A DNA stretch of 64,000 bases, from the NCBI RefSeq assembly GCF_963678635.1, contig NC_087067.1:496001-560000 (forward strand), in the 5' to 3' direction. This document shows positions 54,180 through 64,000 of the stretch, in pieces. The DNA is from Symsagittifera roscoffensis (Eukaryota; Xenacoelomorpha; Acoela; Convolutidae). The notes beneath the pieces were generated by a model. It was not told the DNA's origin, made no database searches, and was given only the letters and a program-made list of their open reading frames with translations. The stretch's first letter is position 1. Each line of letters starts with the position of its first letter. The position numbers and the translations under genes were made by a program.

Positions 54180-54450
54180 GCTGGATCAAAAAATGGCAAG
54201 CGAAGGGCAAAAATGTCGAATAACCACCAAGGTTTACGTTTACCGAAGCGAGGCTCTTCCAGGTTCGCATTAACGTCTTCGAGCAGGGTGCAATGCGTCG
54301 TGTGACATTGGCAGAAACGGCCTTATTTGATGAACCGTCGATGACATATTGGAAGCATTTGATCCAAAACATTGCGCAGGAAATAGGAAGTACAAACACC
54401 CGCCCGACAGCCCAAAAGCTCAAACTAAATCCCCAGGAAACACAGGGGTA
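54180..54450 (+). pseudogene. coding-like plus-strand fragment
   Basis: One plus-strand frame reads RVTLAETALFDEPSMTYWKH and continues to about 54450 with a single early stop. It is more GC-rich than its surroundings. Unknown family; perhaps part of the same decayed element as the flanking direct repeats. Confidence 0.3.
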
Positions 54451-54547
54451 GATCCGAGTGCTGCGGACATCACCACAAAAGACTACACCACACTACGAGA
54501 TTCCACACCAACGGATTCACACTATCTAGGTTGATGGAACTCTATTC

Positions 54548-54870
54548 ACAGTTTGCTTATATCCAGAAAAATTTCCTTTGGAGTCATTTAAAGTATCGAC
54601 TAGGTCTTCAGTATACTCGTAGCCATAAATGGCCATCACTGAGAGTGAGTTTCATCAAGAAGCACTGTTCTTGAAGGGTAGCAAGTTGCCTAGTTATCCA
54701 ACTTACGAATCTGAGCATTAAAAAAAAAACGTCTTAAACCCTTCCTAAATTTACATGCTCGGATCAATAGTGATAAAAGCGTTGTGATGGTTAACATTCA
54801 TGGCAACTTCGGGAAAGTCCATTTTGAATGAACAGCTTTCACAATCATCAGGGGATTCTGTAAACCAGTT
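54548..54870 (+). repeat. direct repeat unit 2
   Basis: Second copy of 53803-54120, about 745 bases downstream, with substitutions and an internal rearrangement. GCTTTCACAATCATCAGG is shared near both ends. Confidence 0.55.
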
Positions 54871-55193
54871 ACAAAATGGTGGGTTCTAGTTAATTCGCCT
54901 TTTTTGCTGTGTAATCATCAAGGACCAATTAGCAGCAAGCATTCTTCAAATTAAGTTTTGTTAGCCAAACTTCTCCGACGGATTTTCGAGATAACTTTAC
55001 TTACTAGATCATTATTGTTGGGAATCTGATCATTGTTTCGGTATATCAATTTACTTAACAATTCCGAGTCCAACGCTGGCGTAAAAGACTGTTTTAGGGT
55101 TTTTCGATATTTTTCGAATTAGCTAACAAAAACTTATCTCTGACTGAGCCTTCTAAGTGAACAGGTTTTTTTTCATCTGATTGGTACATAAGA

Positions 55194-55427
55194 GATCCTT
55201 GAAAAAAGTAACTTTTTGACTTTTGGGATTTTTCTGATCTAAAGAATAAGGTTTAAAAAACGCTTTAAATAAGATTCTATGACACATTAGACTACAAGAC
55301 TTTTCATTAGATCACAATAAAAAAATTCGATTCAAATGAGTAGAGTTATGGGCTATTTTATCGATAGAGAGACCAAATGATGGAAAAATTTCGACCAATT
55401 AGAACCGTTTAACTTTCCTATTCTCTG
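55194..55427 (+). repeat. direct repeat near assembly gap, unit 1
   Basis: GATCCTTGAAAAAAGTAACT through ATTCTCTG is repeated at 56323-56557 with few differences; the second unit runs exactly into the N gap. Confidence 0.85.
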
Positions 55428-56322
55428 TGTGTTTTCGCACTACATCAAAGTTTGTCGAAGTCCTCAGCAGCACAGCCTAGCTGCGCTGTACATTTCTGGC
55501 AAGTTTCTTTTTTAAAGATTGATAGTATTGGTAGTATTAGTATTGGTATGTTGAGGCAGTTCAGCTGGGGTGGGGGAAGAGTGCTGACCCCCACATATTA
55601 ACATAGGCTATAGAGTATCCGGTCAGAACCCTATGTAATAACATAGGGAAAAAAATGTCCAATGTATTAATAGGGAATAGAATTGGCAAGGTTTCACGGT
55701 TTGAGTAATGTCAAGAGAATGGTAAGAAAAACGGTATTTTTTTGAATTTATGTGAAGATGTCTAATTTTCGCAAAAATTTTGGCGCGAATTATCTAATTG
55801 TTAAATATCAATAAATAATTACGTGTAGGATGTGGAATGAAGGTGTTATGTTTTTTGATTCATGGTATGTTATAAAAAAGAGTTTCAAAAACTGGATTTC
55901 TATCAAAAAAAAACTTAAAACACGTTATGTTTTGGTATAAATCGGTCAATTAATTATTTTATTTGATGATTCGACTCTTTAAAACACTGCTCTTTTTACC
56001 CGAAATTATGGTAAAACTTAGTGAAATTTCGAAACAAAATGTAAACTTCTTTTGAGTAAAACAAATTAAATTATAAAGAGCTCAAAAGCTGAGCTCTGGA
56101 ATACTTTAGATAATTTGTAAACGTGGAAAATTACCCATCTTTGCAAATTTCAGCTGATTTACATCTAAAATCAAAGAAACTGATATTTTGATTGTGCACT
56201 TTAGGACGAAAAAGAAAGAATAATGACTTACTAGCATTTAGATAATGAATCAATAAGTCACATACACAAGCCTTATGGAGTGGGCAAAAATTATTGAGAT
56301 CCTTGAAAAGAGATCCTTAAGC

Positions 56323-56557
56323 GATCCTTGAAAAAAGTAACTTTTTGACTTTTGGGATTTTTCTGATCTAAAGAATAAGATTTAAAAAACGGCTTAAATA
56401 AGGTTCTATGACACATTAGACCACAAGACTTCTCATTAGACCACAATACAAAAATTCGATTCAAACGAGTAGAGTTATGGGCTATTTTATCGATGGATTG
56501 ACCAAATGATGGAAAAAATTTCGAACAATTAGAACCGTTTAACATTCCTATTCTCTG
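56323..56557 (+). repeat. direct repeat near assembly gap, unit 2
   Basis: Near-copy of 55194-55427, cut off by the run of N. Confidence 0.85.
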
Positions 56558-56757
56558 NNNNNNNNNNNNNNNNNNNNNNNNNNNNNNNNNNNNNNNNNNN
56601 NNNNNNNNNNNNNNNNNNNNNNNNNNNNNNNNNNNNNNNNNNNNNNNNNNNNNNNNNNNNNNNNNNNNNNNNNNNNNNNNNNNNNNNNNNNNNNNNNNNN
56701 NNNNNNNNNNNNNNNNNNNNNNNNNNNNNNNNNNNNNNNNNNNNNNNNNNNNNNNNN
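56558..56757. other. assembly gap (200 N)
   Basis: Exactly 200 N bases, most likely a fixed-size scaffold gap. A direct repeat enters it from the left and an inverted-duplication arm leaves it on the right, so order and orientation across it are uncertain. Confidence 0.98.
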
Positions 56758-59085
56758 GATAAAGCAAAGAACTGTCAAGAGAGAACTGCAAAATTACATC
56801 AAAATTAAAAATAAAGTTTCTTGGCAAAAAAGTAGAGTTTGTTTTTGTAAAGTTTTTGCTTTCACTTAGGTTATAGGCCAACAATTAAATTTAAAAAATC
56901 CAGTATAAAAAACAGTCAAGTAAGGCTAACTTTGTGTAAGACATTAGAGTTTTTTTAGGAATTAATTAAAGCAGGAAACTTTTTTTCGAACTAAGCAATC
57001 CGAGACCCTCGGTTAACTGAAACGTTTTTCCATTACCTTATCTATATTTTTGGTTGAAATCACGCAACAATTGTTCCTATGGAAGAGTGATAGATGAAAC
57101 ATAAAATCATAATCCTCCGACAAGATCTACTTTTGTTGAATTTTGTTTAGAAAATGTACAAATTTGTTGTTGTTGTAAAATACTCCTAGAGAAAGTGCTA
57201 AGAGTTTTGCTACAATTTTCTAAGCTAACTGATATTTCTATTAGTATTCGTTGTAATTCTCTCAATTGATATGATATATAAAATTAAGCGAATCAAATAG
57301 TGTCACTGTGAAAATCGTTTTTTTTTTGCTGTGGTTTGCCTTTAGGAAAATTAGGAAGAACTATAGAATGATGTTGAATCAAGGTTGCTTAAGATTAATA
57401 TCAAAAATTTCTGAATTGATGCAGTTTTGGTGTCCTTGTTGTTTTTGTTCTTGAACTGAAAAGCAGCAAATCAGAACTAAATTTTATTGCAAAATTCTAA
57501 TGAAGGTCTGCCATAAACATTTTCAGATGATATCGAATAGGTTTGCACTTAATTCATTCACCAAATTGTTTGTAAAAACAGACCAATATTTTTTTTCTAT
57601 CATTTATTATATATTCCATTTTGAATTCTTTAATTGGTTTCAATTCTCTCACTCAATTGGTTTGTAAAAAATTTGGGCAAAATCAAGATTAGAAAAAGAT
57701 TTTTTTACTAAATTGCAATTTTTGATTGTAATTGGTTAAAAAAACTGTAATTCTGCATTCAAGGTACATATTCAATTAGACAAAAAGCATCTGCTGAACG
57801 TAAGCTAGCACGAAATACGAACTAAAAATCAGACGCTTAATGTTTACCGCAAATTCTACCTCTACCAGCAGATTGTTCGTTCAATTGAGACTATTTTTTC
57901 CGTGAATTCCCTGGTGCTGCCTGATATTTCATGCAAAGTGAGTTCGGAAATAGGACATCCTATGAAACAGAAAGTAGGATTTAATTTAGAAAATAAAACT
58001 TCTGCGAAAAAATCTTGATAAATATGTTGTAGAAGCAAAAAGAGAGATTCTGAACAGTTATGAAGAATTTTTGGCTGAAATTTAACTTCTTTCTAATATG
58101 CTTACGTTTAGCTTTTGCCAAGATTGTTTCAGTGCCAGTGTAAATTGATAAGCAGAAAATCTGTGAAATTTGAGAAAAAAGTTGTACTTCAACCAAAATC
58201 TAATGAGTTTTGTCAATTAATAGATGTAGTTTTTGAAAAATTTCCCTAAAAATTCCTCAAACCTTTCCCGTTCTTAAACATCATAATAAAAATGATAAAA
58301 CTTACGAGAAAATTTGAATTTGGTCATTTTAACTAATATTTAGAAATTTTGCAGAAAATGCATTGGTTTTAATCCTTGACAAAAAAGAACGAGGAAGCTT
58401 CAAATCATGAGTTAATTTTTTCATGAAATTTCAATTTTTATTGCTATTAATCATCACTGGAGAGGGTTTTGTTTACTAAGTTTACTTTTACCTTGACAAA
58501 AAAACTGGTAAAGAATACATATAAAGACACTGAAATACATAAAGAATACACTGAAACTGTTTGATAAACATTTTTCTATACACGTTGTGTTTAAAATTGT
58601 ACGATAAGCATTTTCTTTTATGGAATTGTATGAACATTTTTTTGTGTCTTGAAGTCAACCCGTGGTTTTTAAATTGGATTAAAATAAGCCCATTTCAATT
58701 TTTATATTCTGATGATGCTTCTGACTTTCGGCCTCCAGTGACTCACAAATATTCGTGAGCATTTGTTTTAACACGTGTTTTTCTGACCCAATTATTTTGC
58801 TAGTGAAGATATTTTTGGCGTTGGCGTTTTTTCTGACTTCTGTTCTGATTTTTTTAAATATCTTGACAAACAATATTTTCCACGGGGCAAACAGACAGTC
58901 AGCTTTTAATTTAAAAAAACTGATGCCTTTTTAGTTTTTGATTCAAAATTAAACCCCAAATTTGACATCAAATATATAAAACTGAATATTTGTTCGTGAG
59001 CTTCGGTGACTTCAGTACCAGAATAAATACCCGTATTGACTTTACATCGATCGTCAGTGAAATTGGAAATCATAGCAAAAGAGAG

Positions 59086-59242
59086 ATGACGAGAAGAAAC
59101 CGCGAGATGGTGAATAGCTTTCCAGTGGGCAGATTGTGCACTCAGCTGAAAAAGGCATTAGACATGCGAGTCAGTAGGACTGCGGCACAATCCTTAGCCG
59201 GAGCTTTCGGGTTTCTTACCAGCGAACTTCTCCTCTGTGCCG
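59086..59242 (+). CDS. histone H2A-like variant, exon 1 (arm B)
   Basis: Same 157-base exon as arm A, with no indels. Protein changes are S2T and T25L. The donor GCCG|GTCAGG is kept. The in-frame stop present upstream in arm A is absent here, so the open frame extends back to 58990; the ATG at 59086 is chosen by comparison. Confidence 0.8.
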
Positions 59243-59693
59243 GTCAGGTTTTTCTCAGACCCCCAGGATCTTTTTCAAACACAAAATGTGCTCTTTTTCA
59301 ACCCCCCTCCAACGCCATATTTGAATTTCAATTTGAAAATCATATGGCTGTTAAAGTTTGCAGAGCTAGCAAGGTAACAATTATGAACAGACTTTTTATT
59401 CTGTAAGATCACATGCAACATTATACCATCGCACGTTAAGCCGTGAAATTATGAAATCAGCTGTGACAACAAAGATTGAAAGATTGAACACCTGTGTGGG
59501 GGATTCGGATGGGGGAGATTCGGATGTTGGCGGTCGTGATAATAATTTTTCGTTATCAAAACGTATATCAAATAACCATTTATTACAGCATTACAGGTTT
59601 ATTTGATATAATACATGTTGTTAAAACAATCATGGCCACGACAATGTGATCGTTTGTGGACGTGAAGGTCTAAAAGCAATTTGATTTTTCCAG

Positions 59694-59833
59694 GGACCGT
59701 CAAGCAAGGGAAGATAATTCAACCGCGGGACATCAAACTGGGTATGTTGCGGGACACCGAGTTTGCAGAAGCGTTCCGCCACGTGGAGTTTCCCTTTTCT
59801 GGTGTCATACCTCACATCCACAAGGACCTCATG
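59694..59833 (+). CDS. histone H2A-like variant, exon 2 (arm B)
   Basis: 140-base exon like arm A; acceptor TTTGATTTTTCCAG. Two amino-acid changes (RDAEF to RDTEF, GVM to GVI). About 160 bases further on the locus is cut by the retrotransposon insertion, so any downstream tail exon of this copy would lie beyond the element, outside the window. Confidence 0.78.
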
Positions 59834-59991
59834 GTTAAAAACCAACCATTCAATGAACCTCTATTTGGCAGAGCCAATTCTTTGCTCCACCCCTCAACAC
59901 CCCCCCCCCCCCCAATTATATTTACAAAAATTAGTACAATGGAGCGACTGTGTTTCTAAGTTTGGGGGGCTCTTTTTCCATTCGCAGGTGG

Positions 59992-60401
59992 TGAGTTTGG
60001 ACCGAAGTGTATAACTCATAGAGTAATTTCGGATAGGGTACACCGTCTGCTCGTCACGCTATCTTATTTTCGGCCGGATAGATTCGTGCAACTTCTTAGT
60101 CTAATACCGATCCTAATCTTACTCTTATACTATCTAGTCTCAGGTTGTTTAACTAGTCTCTGCTAGGCTCAATAGATCTAGGGTATACTGGTTTATTGCG
60201 GCTGCTGAAGTACTCGGGAGAGTTCAACTAGTTTCTAAGTTAAATTCAAATCTCTCTGGTGCTGAAATTACAAGTAATTTCAGCACTTACAAATAAGTGG
60301 ATTGTTAGTTAGATGGATCATGATTGGTTAATATTAAATACTTTACATTGGTAAAATATCTAATTTATCCAATCATAAAATGTAGTTTAGATCAGGTTCC
60401 A
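59992..60401 (-). repeat. 3' LTR of copy 2
   Basis: 410 bp in reverse orientation; begins (minus strand) TGGAACC. It differs from the copy-1 LTR at several sites, notably in the last 15 bases. Keeps the 13-bp hairpin and the AATAAA. Confidence 0.93.
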
Positions 60402-61891
60402 CCCATCCGGGTTTTACAGAGTTTTTTAGAATAGTTTTTCTGCAATTCGAAGATGGATGATGGACGTTGGTATTTGGCGAACATCTTATTTCTTCTGGGT
60501 TTTCTTATTAGAGAAGTCCCAGATTCAATCATTGTGTCTTCTCAAGACAACGACTGGGTTTTCGCAACAAACTCAAATCTGATTTCAGAATGGTTGGCTA
60601 TGTCAGGTTTTTCTGTTTCATTGGTGAGAACTTCTTTGTGTTTGACCTTGTCTGGGAATGGCGTGGAGATTGTGCTTGGTGGGGATGCCTGGTTACTCGG
60701 ATCTGTACGTATACTTGAACATCGAGGTGGTCATTGGTCTAGTTCAATGAAGTCCTTTTCTGCGAAGTCAAGTCGTACTCTAAATCCTTTGAGTTGTGAT
60801 TGTGGGCGGCATATTGATTGTAGTTGGCCATTCTTTCTCGAGTGAAGTAGGCTCGTTTTGTGTTTTGTCTTTGGATGTTCGTCCTTGGTGTTGTATTCTG
60901 ATCTATGTATTGCATAATGTAATTTACATTTTATAAAACTTTTATTAGTTTAATATTTTTTAATTATGATTTTAGTTAGTTGTTTTCACAAAAGCTTTTT
61001 GTTTTAGTTCAGTTATTTTGAAGAGTTACTCACCCTTGAGTAGCTCTTATTAAAAATAGGAGTGTGGTCACAAAGCGTGGATGTAGCACGGTGGGTTAGG
61101 CCGGCTATAGAGCATGCTCAGGACGTCCTTCCTGGTGGGTTAGGCCAGGAGTGGGAGTATGATTGCATGCGGTTTTTGTGAGAGGTCCTGTTATGTGACA
61201 ACGTTTTATGTTGGGTTTGTTGTAGTTTTTCTTATGTTTTGTTGGTTGTGTCCTTTTTTCAAAAATCAAATTGTTTGTGGTATGGGTTTGTCTTTCGACT
61301 TTTTTGTGTTTTATTATTTCTTTCTTAGACTTTATAATAGTCTTCAAAAGAATAAATTATCCAGTTTTAAACTGGGTTAATCCGGTTTGGGTACCGTTGG
61401 TTTCCTTTTCTTAGTCATGCTGTTATGCTATGTGTTGTGGTGTTTAGTAAGCTGCATTGGTTAGTTTTGTTTAGTATATAATTCCTTTCCAACCGGGTTA
61501 AAGGAAAGTTTGAAACGTGTTATCTTGTGTTAGAGTTATCGAGTGTGAAAGCTTGAAACTGAAATTCATTATTTTAAACAATTCTTCGTGGGCGAGCTGT
61601 GCGAGTTTGGATAGAATTCTTGTGCGAGTGAATGAAAATATCAAAAGGTTAGTACTGCTTTTGCTTCTTATAAATTTTATTACATAGAATTTTAAGTTAC
61701 AAATTTTCATCATTATTAGATTTACTGCTGGTGGGGGAAAAATTTATAAATTAATTTACTGCATTGGTATTATATTTATTTAATTGTTGGTGCAAAAATT
61801 TAATAGGGTCTTAAACAGTTTTGAAGAAGTTTGCTATTTTTTATTTTTCTTTTGTGAATTTTTCAGGTGATCTAGGATGAAGGCTAAAATT
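60402..61891 (-). other. 3' noncoding region of copy 2
   Basis: Counterpart of 24314-25850. A plus-strand frame of 130 codons (60453-60845) is open here, but the corresponding copy-1 sequence has a stop and indels, so I do not call it a gene. Confidence 0.6.
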
Positions 61892-61967
61892 CTAAAGAAA
61901 ACATGGATAAAGAATGGTGAATTTCTAATATTTGAATTAATTAGTAATATGTATAATTCATACTTAC
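61892..61967 (-). promoter_or_regulatory. intron after the 602-aa ORF (copy 2)
   Basis: Minus-strand donor CAG|GTAAGT directly after TAA and acceptor TTTTCTTTAG, as in copy 1 (24235-24313), with a diverged interior. Conservation of both ends argues that the splice is used. Confidence 0.7.
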
Positions 61968-61970
61968 CTG

Positions 61971-63779
61971 TTAGTCGTCGGGGAAGAAACCGTAGGGGAA
62001 AATGTCGTGGATGAGATCTGAAGTTGTTAGTAGTTTGGCTAATATGCGGATGATATTTTTAGTTTGAAGCAGTGGCCAAAGCAATTGAAGTGCCTTAATG
62101 GTGGTTAGTTCTTCAGTGCCAACTGCAAATTCATAAGGTGTGTTTTGGATTAGATTATATAATTTGTGGTTGAATTTAGTGTTATGGATGAATTCTAAAA
62201 TGGGGATTTCTATAGGTTGTACAAACTCGTGTGGAATGAGGAAGGGTCGGGATTCTTCTGCGTTGAAGGTCTTGGTGATGGGACAAAAGATATACATTTG
62301 GGTTATAGGATCATAATTTCGAAGAATACCATGAAGGTTAGTATCTTTAATGCAATATGTGAAGTTAAGAAAGAATGGTGAGGTGTATTTGGAATTGATG
62401 AATTGAAAACGATGGTGTGGTTGTCTGGAGGGAGTGTGTAGGTCAAAGTGATTTTGGATGAAACGATAATAAGTATATGTGTGTGTTTGTTTAGTGCGCA
62501 ACATAATATCGTGTGAGCAGTGCAAATCTCTTTCATGTGGTGCAAGGAAATGAAAGGTTAGTGAAAAGATTTGGAAGCGTTCTTGAAAACTTTCGTAGGC
62601 TTGCGTGTCTGTTAGTGCTTCTGAGATAATGTGGTAAAACTTGCGATCGAAGATATTTAGTGTAAATATATATGGTGTTTTAATGAAAAATTTCTCGGTG
62701 ATTTGTGGGTTAGCGAAGCGATCGTCGTCTAAGAATTGATCTTGGTTAGTTCTGATGATGTTATGGTCGTAATATTCTAGTGTATATTCATTAGCTCGGG
62801 GTGCAGTGTGTGTTTTTAGTGATTTTTTGTATCCAATGTAAGTAAATTGTCTAGGTGTTAGTGGTGTAGTGAGTCGATATAGCATGTCCTTATTTCGTTC
62901 TATATCGATATGAGTGTTAGATAAAGGTAAGCAAAGGGGATTTGTAAAATGATAATATGAGGTCCAAGGAAGGGTAGGCATTAAAACGTATTCGTCTACA
63001 AAGTTACGTGTCTCGTTAGTGTCATGAGGGGTGTTTAAGGTGTATTGTGGAAATGAGGGTAAGGTGATAGCTAAAAATTCTTTTGTGTTAGTGTGTTGTG
63101 GATGGTTGATGTATTCACGGGCTGTTCCTGGTTTCGCTGGGAAAGGATGGTTGGGGAACTTCCTTTTAAAAGTGCGGTAAGCTCTATTAGTGTTGAGTGA
63201 AGATACAGTAGTTGTGGATGATGGTGCTAATGAATCAGTATAATTTGAAGAGGGTGTAGGGGTAGGAGGGTTGGATGAATCTATTGTGGATGAGATTTGG
63301 TTTATGGTTGGGGTGTCAAGGTGATAGGATTGTTGTTGTAGGGTAATGAAATTATCTAGTTCTGGGGTGATTCGGGGGGTGTCTGAAGAATGAGATGATT
63401 GGTTTGAGTGAAGTGAGGAGTAGGTTGGAGTGACTTGGGAAGCATAAGAGGGTGTAGAATTGGTTGGGTCAGGGTTATTTGGTAGTATGGGTTGAAAAGG
63501 GGGTTGGGAAAAATTTAAGGGATTGGTGTGAAAATTATTTGATGGAGATGGTTCAGAGTCGGCAAATTCATCGGGGGTTTCAATATTCGGGTTATTGAGT
63601 TGTGAGATGGAGTATAAAACTGAGATGTGTGAATTAGTATCGGAATTCATGCCGGATGTTACATTACTGGATGGGAAATCGGGTGGCGGAAAAGCAAAAA
63701 GTGGTATTATTGGGATTGGAGTGGTGAGGTTGGTTGGGTGGGAATTTGATCGGTGTAGGGATCCAAGTTGTCGGCTCAT
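61971..63779 (-). CDS. orphan 3' ORF of copy 2, 602 aa
   Basis: Full-length counterpart of 22426-24231 with no stop or frameshift. Most differences are in the disordered first 200 residues; the C-terminal 400 residues are nearly unchanged apart from conservative or scattered replacements (for example FPHG to FPYG at the end). Start overlaps the env stop as ATGA, as in copy 1. Unknown function; perhaps a late structural, regulatory or host-interaction protein of the element. Confidence 0.85.
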   Translation of the reverse strand: MSRQLGSLHRSNSHPTNLTTPIPIIPLFAFPPPDFPSSNVTSGMNSDTNSHISVLYSISQLNNPNIETPDEFADSEPSPSNNFHTNPLNFSQPPFQPILPNNPDPTNSTPSYASQVTPTYSSLHSNQSSHSSDTPRITPELDNFITLQQQSYHLDTPTINQISSTIDSSNPPTPTPSSNYTDSLAPSSTTTVSSLNTNRAYRTFKRKFPNHPFPAKPGTAREYINHPQHTNTKEFLAITLPSFPQYTLNTPHDTNETRNFVDEYVLMPTLPWTSYYHFTNPLCLPLSNTHIDIERNKDMLYRLTTPLTPRQFTYIGYKKSLKTHTAPRANEYTLEYYDHNIIRTNQDQFLDDDRFANPQITEKFFIKTPYIFTLNIFDRKFYHIISEALTDTQAYESFQERFQIFSLTFHFLAPHERDLHCSHDIMLRTKQTHTYTYYRFIQNHFDLHTPSRQPHHRFQFINSKYTSPFFLNFTYCIKDTNLHGILRNYDPITQMYIFCPITKTFNAEESRPFLIPHEFVQPIEIPILEFIHNTKFNHKLYNLIQNTPYEFAVGTEELTTIKALQLLWPLLQTKNIIRILAKLLTTSDLIHDIFPYGFFPDD

Positions 63780-64000
63780 CGTGGGCTAAAAAAATGATTA
63801 TTTTGAGACTGAAAAGCGGTGGTATGGGGTTGTTCTATAATTTGTTCATAAGTATTTTCATCTTGTGAGTGGTGTGGCATTATATGTTGGATGGGACTTT
63901 GTGATATGTTTGGTCTAAAATTATTATGTGTTATGGCTAAATTTTGAAAATTACGTGGGACTAGGGATAATGGATGGTTATGTGGCAGGGGTGGTAACTG
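63776..64000 (-). CDS. env: env C-terminal end of copy 2 (partial)
   Basis: Corresponds to the last 75 codons of the copy-1 env (cytoplasmic tail), in frame, ending at the shared ATGA. The rest lies beyond the window. Confidence 0.85.
   Translation of the reverse strand, partial: QLPPLPHNHPLSLVPRNFQNLAITHNNFRPNISQSPIQHIMPHHSQDENTYEQIIEQPHTTAFQSQNNHFFSPR

Larger units (their letters stand above)
56758..59991 (-). repeat. inverted duplication arm B (3.2 kb)
   Basis: Reverse complement of arm A (46291-49526). It begins at the gap and ends at the 4-bp GTGG target site of the copy-2 retrotransposon. Confidence 0.9.
59992..64000 (-). mobile_element. Ty3/gypsy-type retrotransposon copy 2 (3' part, runs off window)
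   Basis: Minus-strand copy of the element at 7376-26260: 3' LTR (59992-60401), 3' noncoding region, 601/602-aa ORF and the end of env. It is flanked at the LTR end by GTGG (59988-59991). Arm A shows the uninterrupted site CGCAGGTGGGGTTAAGAG, i.e. the pre-insertion state. It is clearly diverged from copy 1, so it represents a separate lineage or an older insertion. Confidence 0.93.

Noticed and set aside
1..64000. CRISPR arrays, bacterial operons, rRNA genes
   Set aside because: No regularly spaced identical repeats, no ribosome-binding-site-led gene strings and no rRNA-like sequence; gene structure is eukaryotic.

Overview
Organism and overall character. This is nuclear DNA of an invertebrate-like animal. 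The evidence is AT-rich DNA with long noncoding stretches, spliced genes with GT-AG (and one GC-AG) introns, a metazoan-type tRNA-Arg gene, a secreted MACPF-domain gene, a histone-fold gene, and Ty3/gypsy, hAT-like and LINE-like repeats. I cannot name the species from the sequence. A 200-base run of N (56558-56757) marks an assembly gap.

Layout. 1-7358: noncoding AT-rich DNA with a TA microsatellite, a 280-bp MITE (3735-4014) and repeat fragments. 7376-26260: one almost intact, very large (18.9 kb) Ty3/gypsy-type LTR retrotransposon. Its 410-bp LTRs are identical by eye, run TG...CA, and are flanked by a 4-bp target duplication ATGG. In order it carries leader, small ORFs, Gag, protease, reverse transcriptase/RNase H/integrase, two small membrane-protein ORFs, a 377-codon ORF with no ATG, an envelope-like glycoprotein, and a 601-aa ORF of unknown family. 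It landed inside the terminal inverted repeat of another repeat; its 3' LTR plus flank was then tandemly duplicated (25879-28070). 28406-33456: noncoding with repeats. 33457-40038: a secreted MACPF gene in at least four exons; its first intron contains a tRNA-Arg(TCG) gene embedded in CCGCTCAAA repeats. 40039-43983: hAT-like MITE and LINE relics. 43984-47177 (minus): a divergent, intron-containing histone H2A-like gene with a possible Lys-rich tail exon. 46291-49526 is repeated in inverted orientation at 56758-59991 with a second H2A-like copy; that copy is interrupted at 59992 by a second, minus-strand copy of the same retrotransposon (59992 to the window end), whose empty site is preserved in the first arm.

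How the parts relate. In the retrotransposon gag, pro and pol are arranged as two successive -1 frame changes, and accessory genes are chained by ATGA stop-start overlaps. A perfect splice donor sits immediately after the stop of the last ORF in both copies. The 3' ORF is intact in both copies, which suggests selection. The first copy has lost a short conserved block of its reverse transcriptase, so it is probably not autonomous despite its young LTRs.

Most notable items: the AUG-less ORF and the conserved orphan 3' ORF of the retroelement, and the duplicated H2A-like histone variant with a reduced acidic patch.
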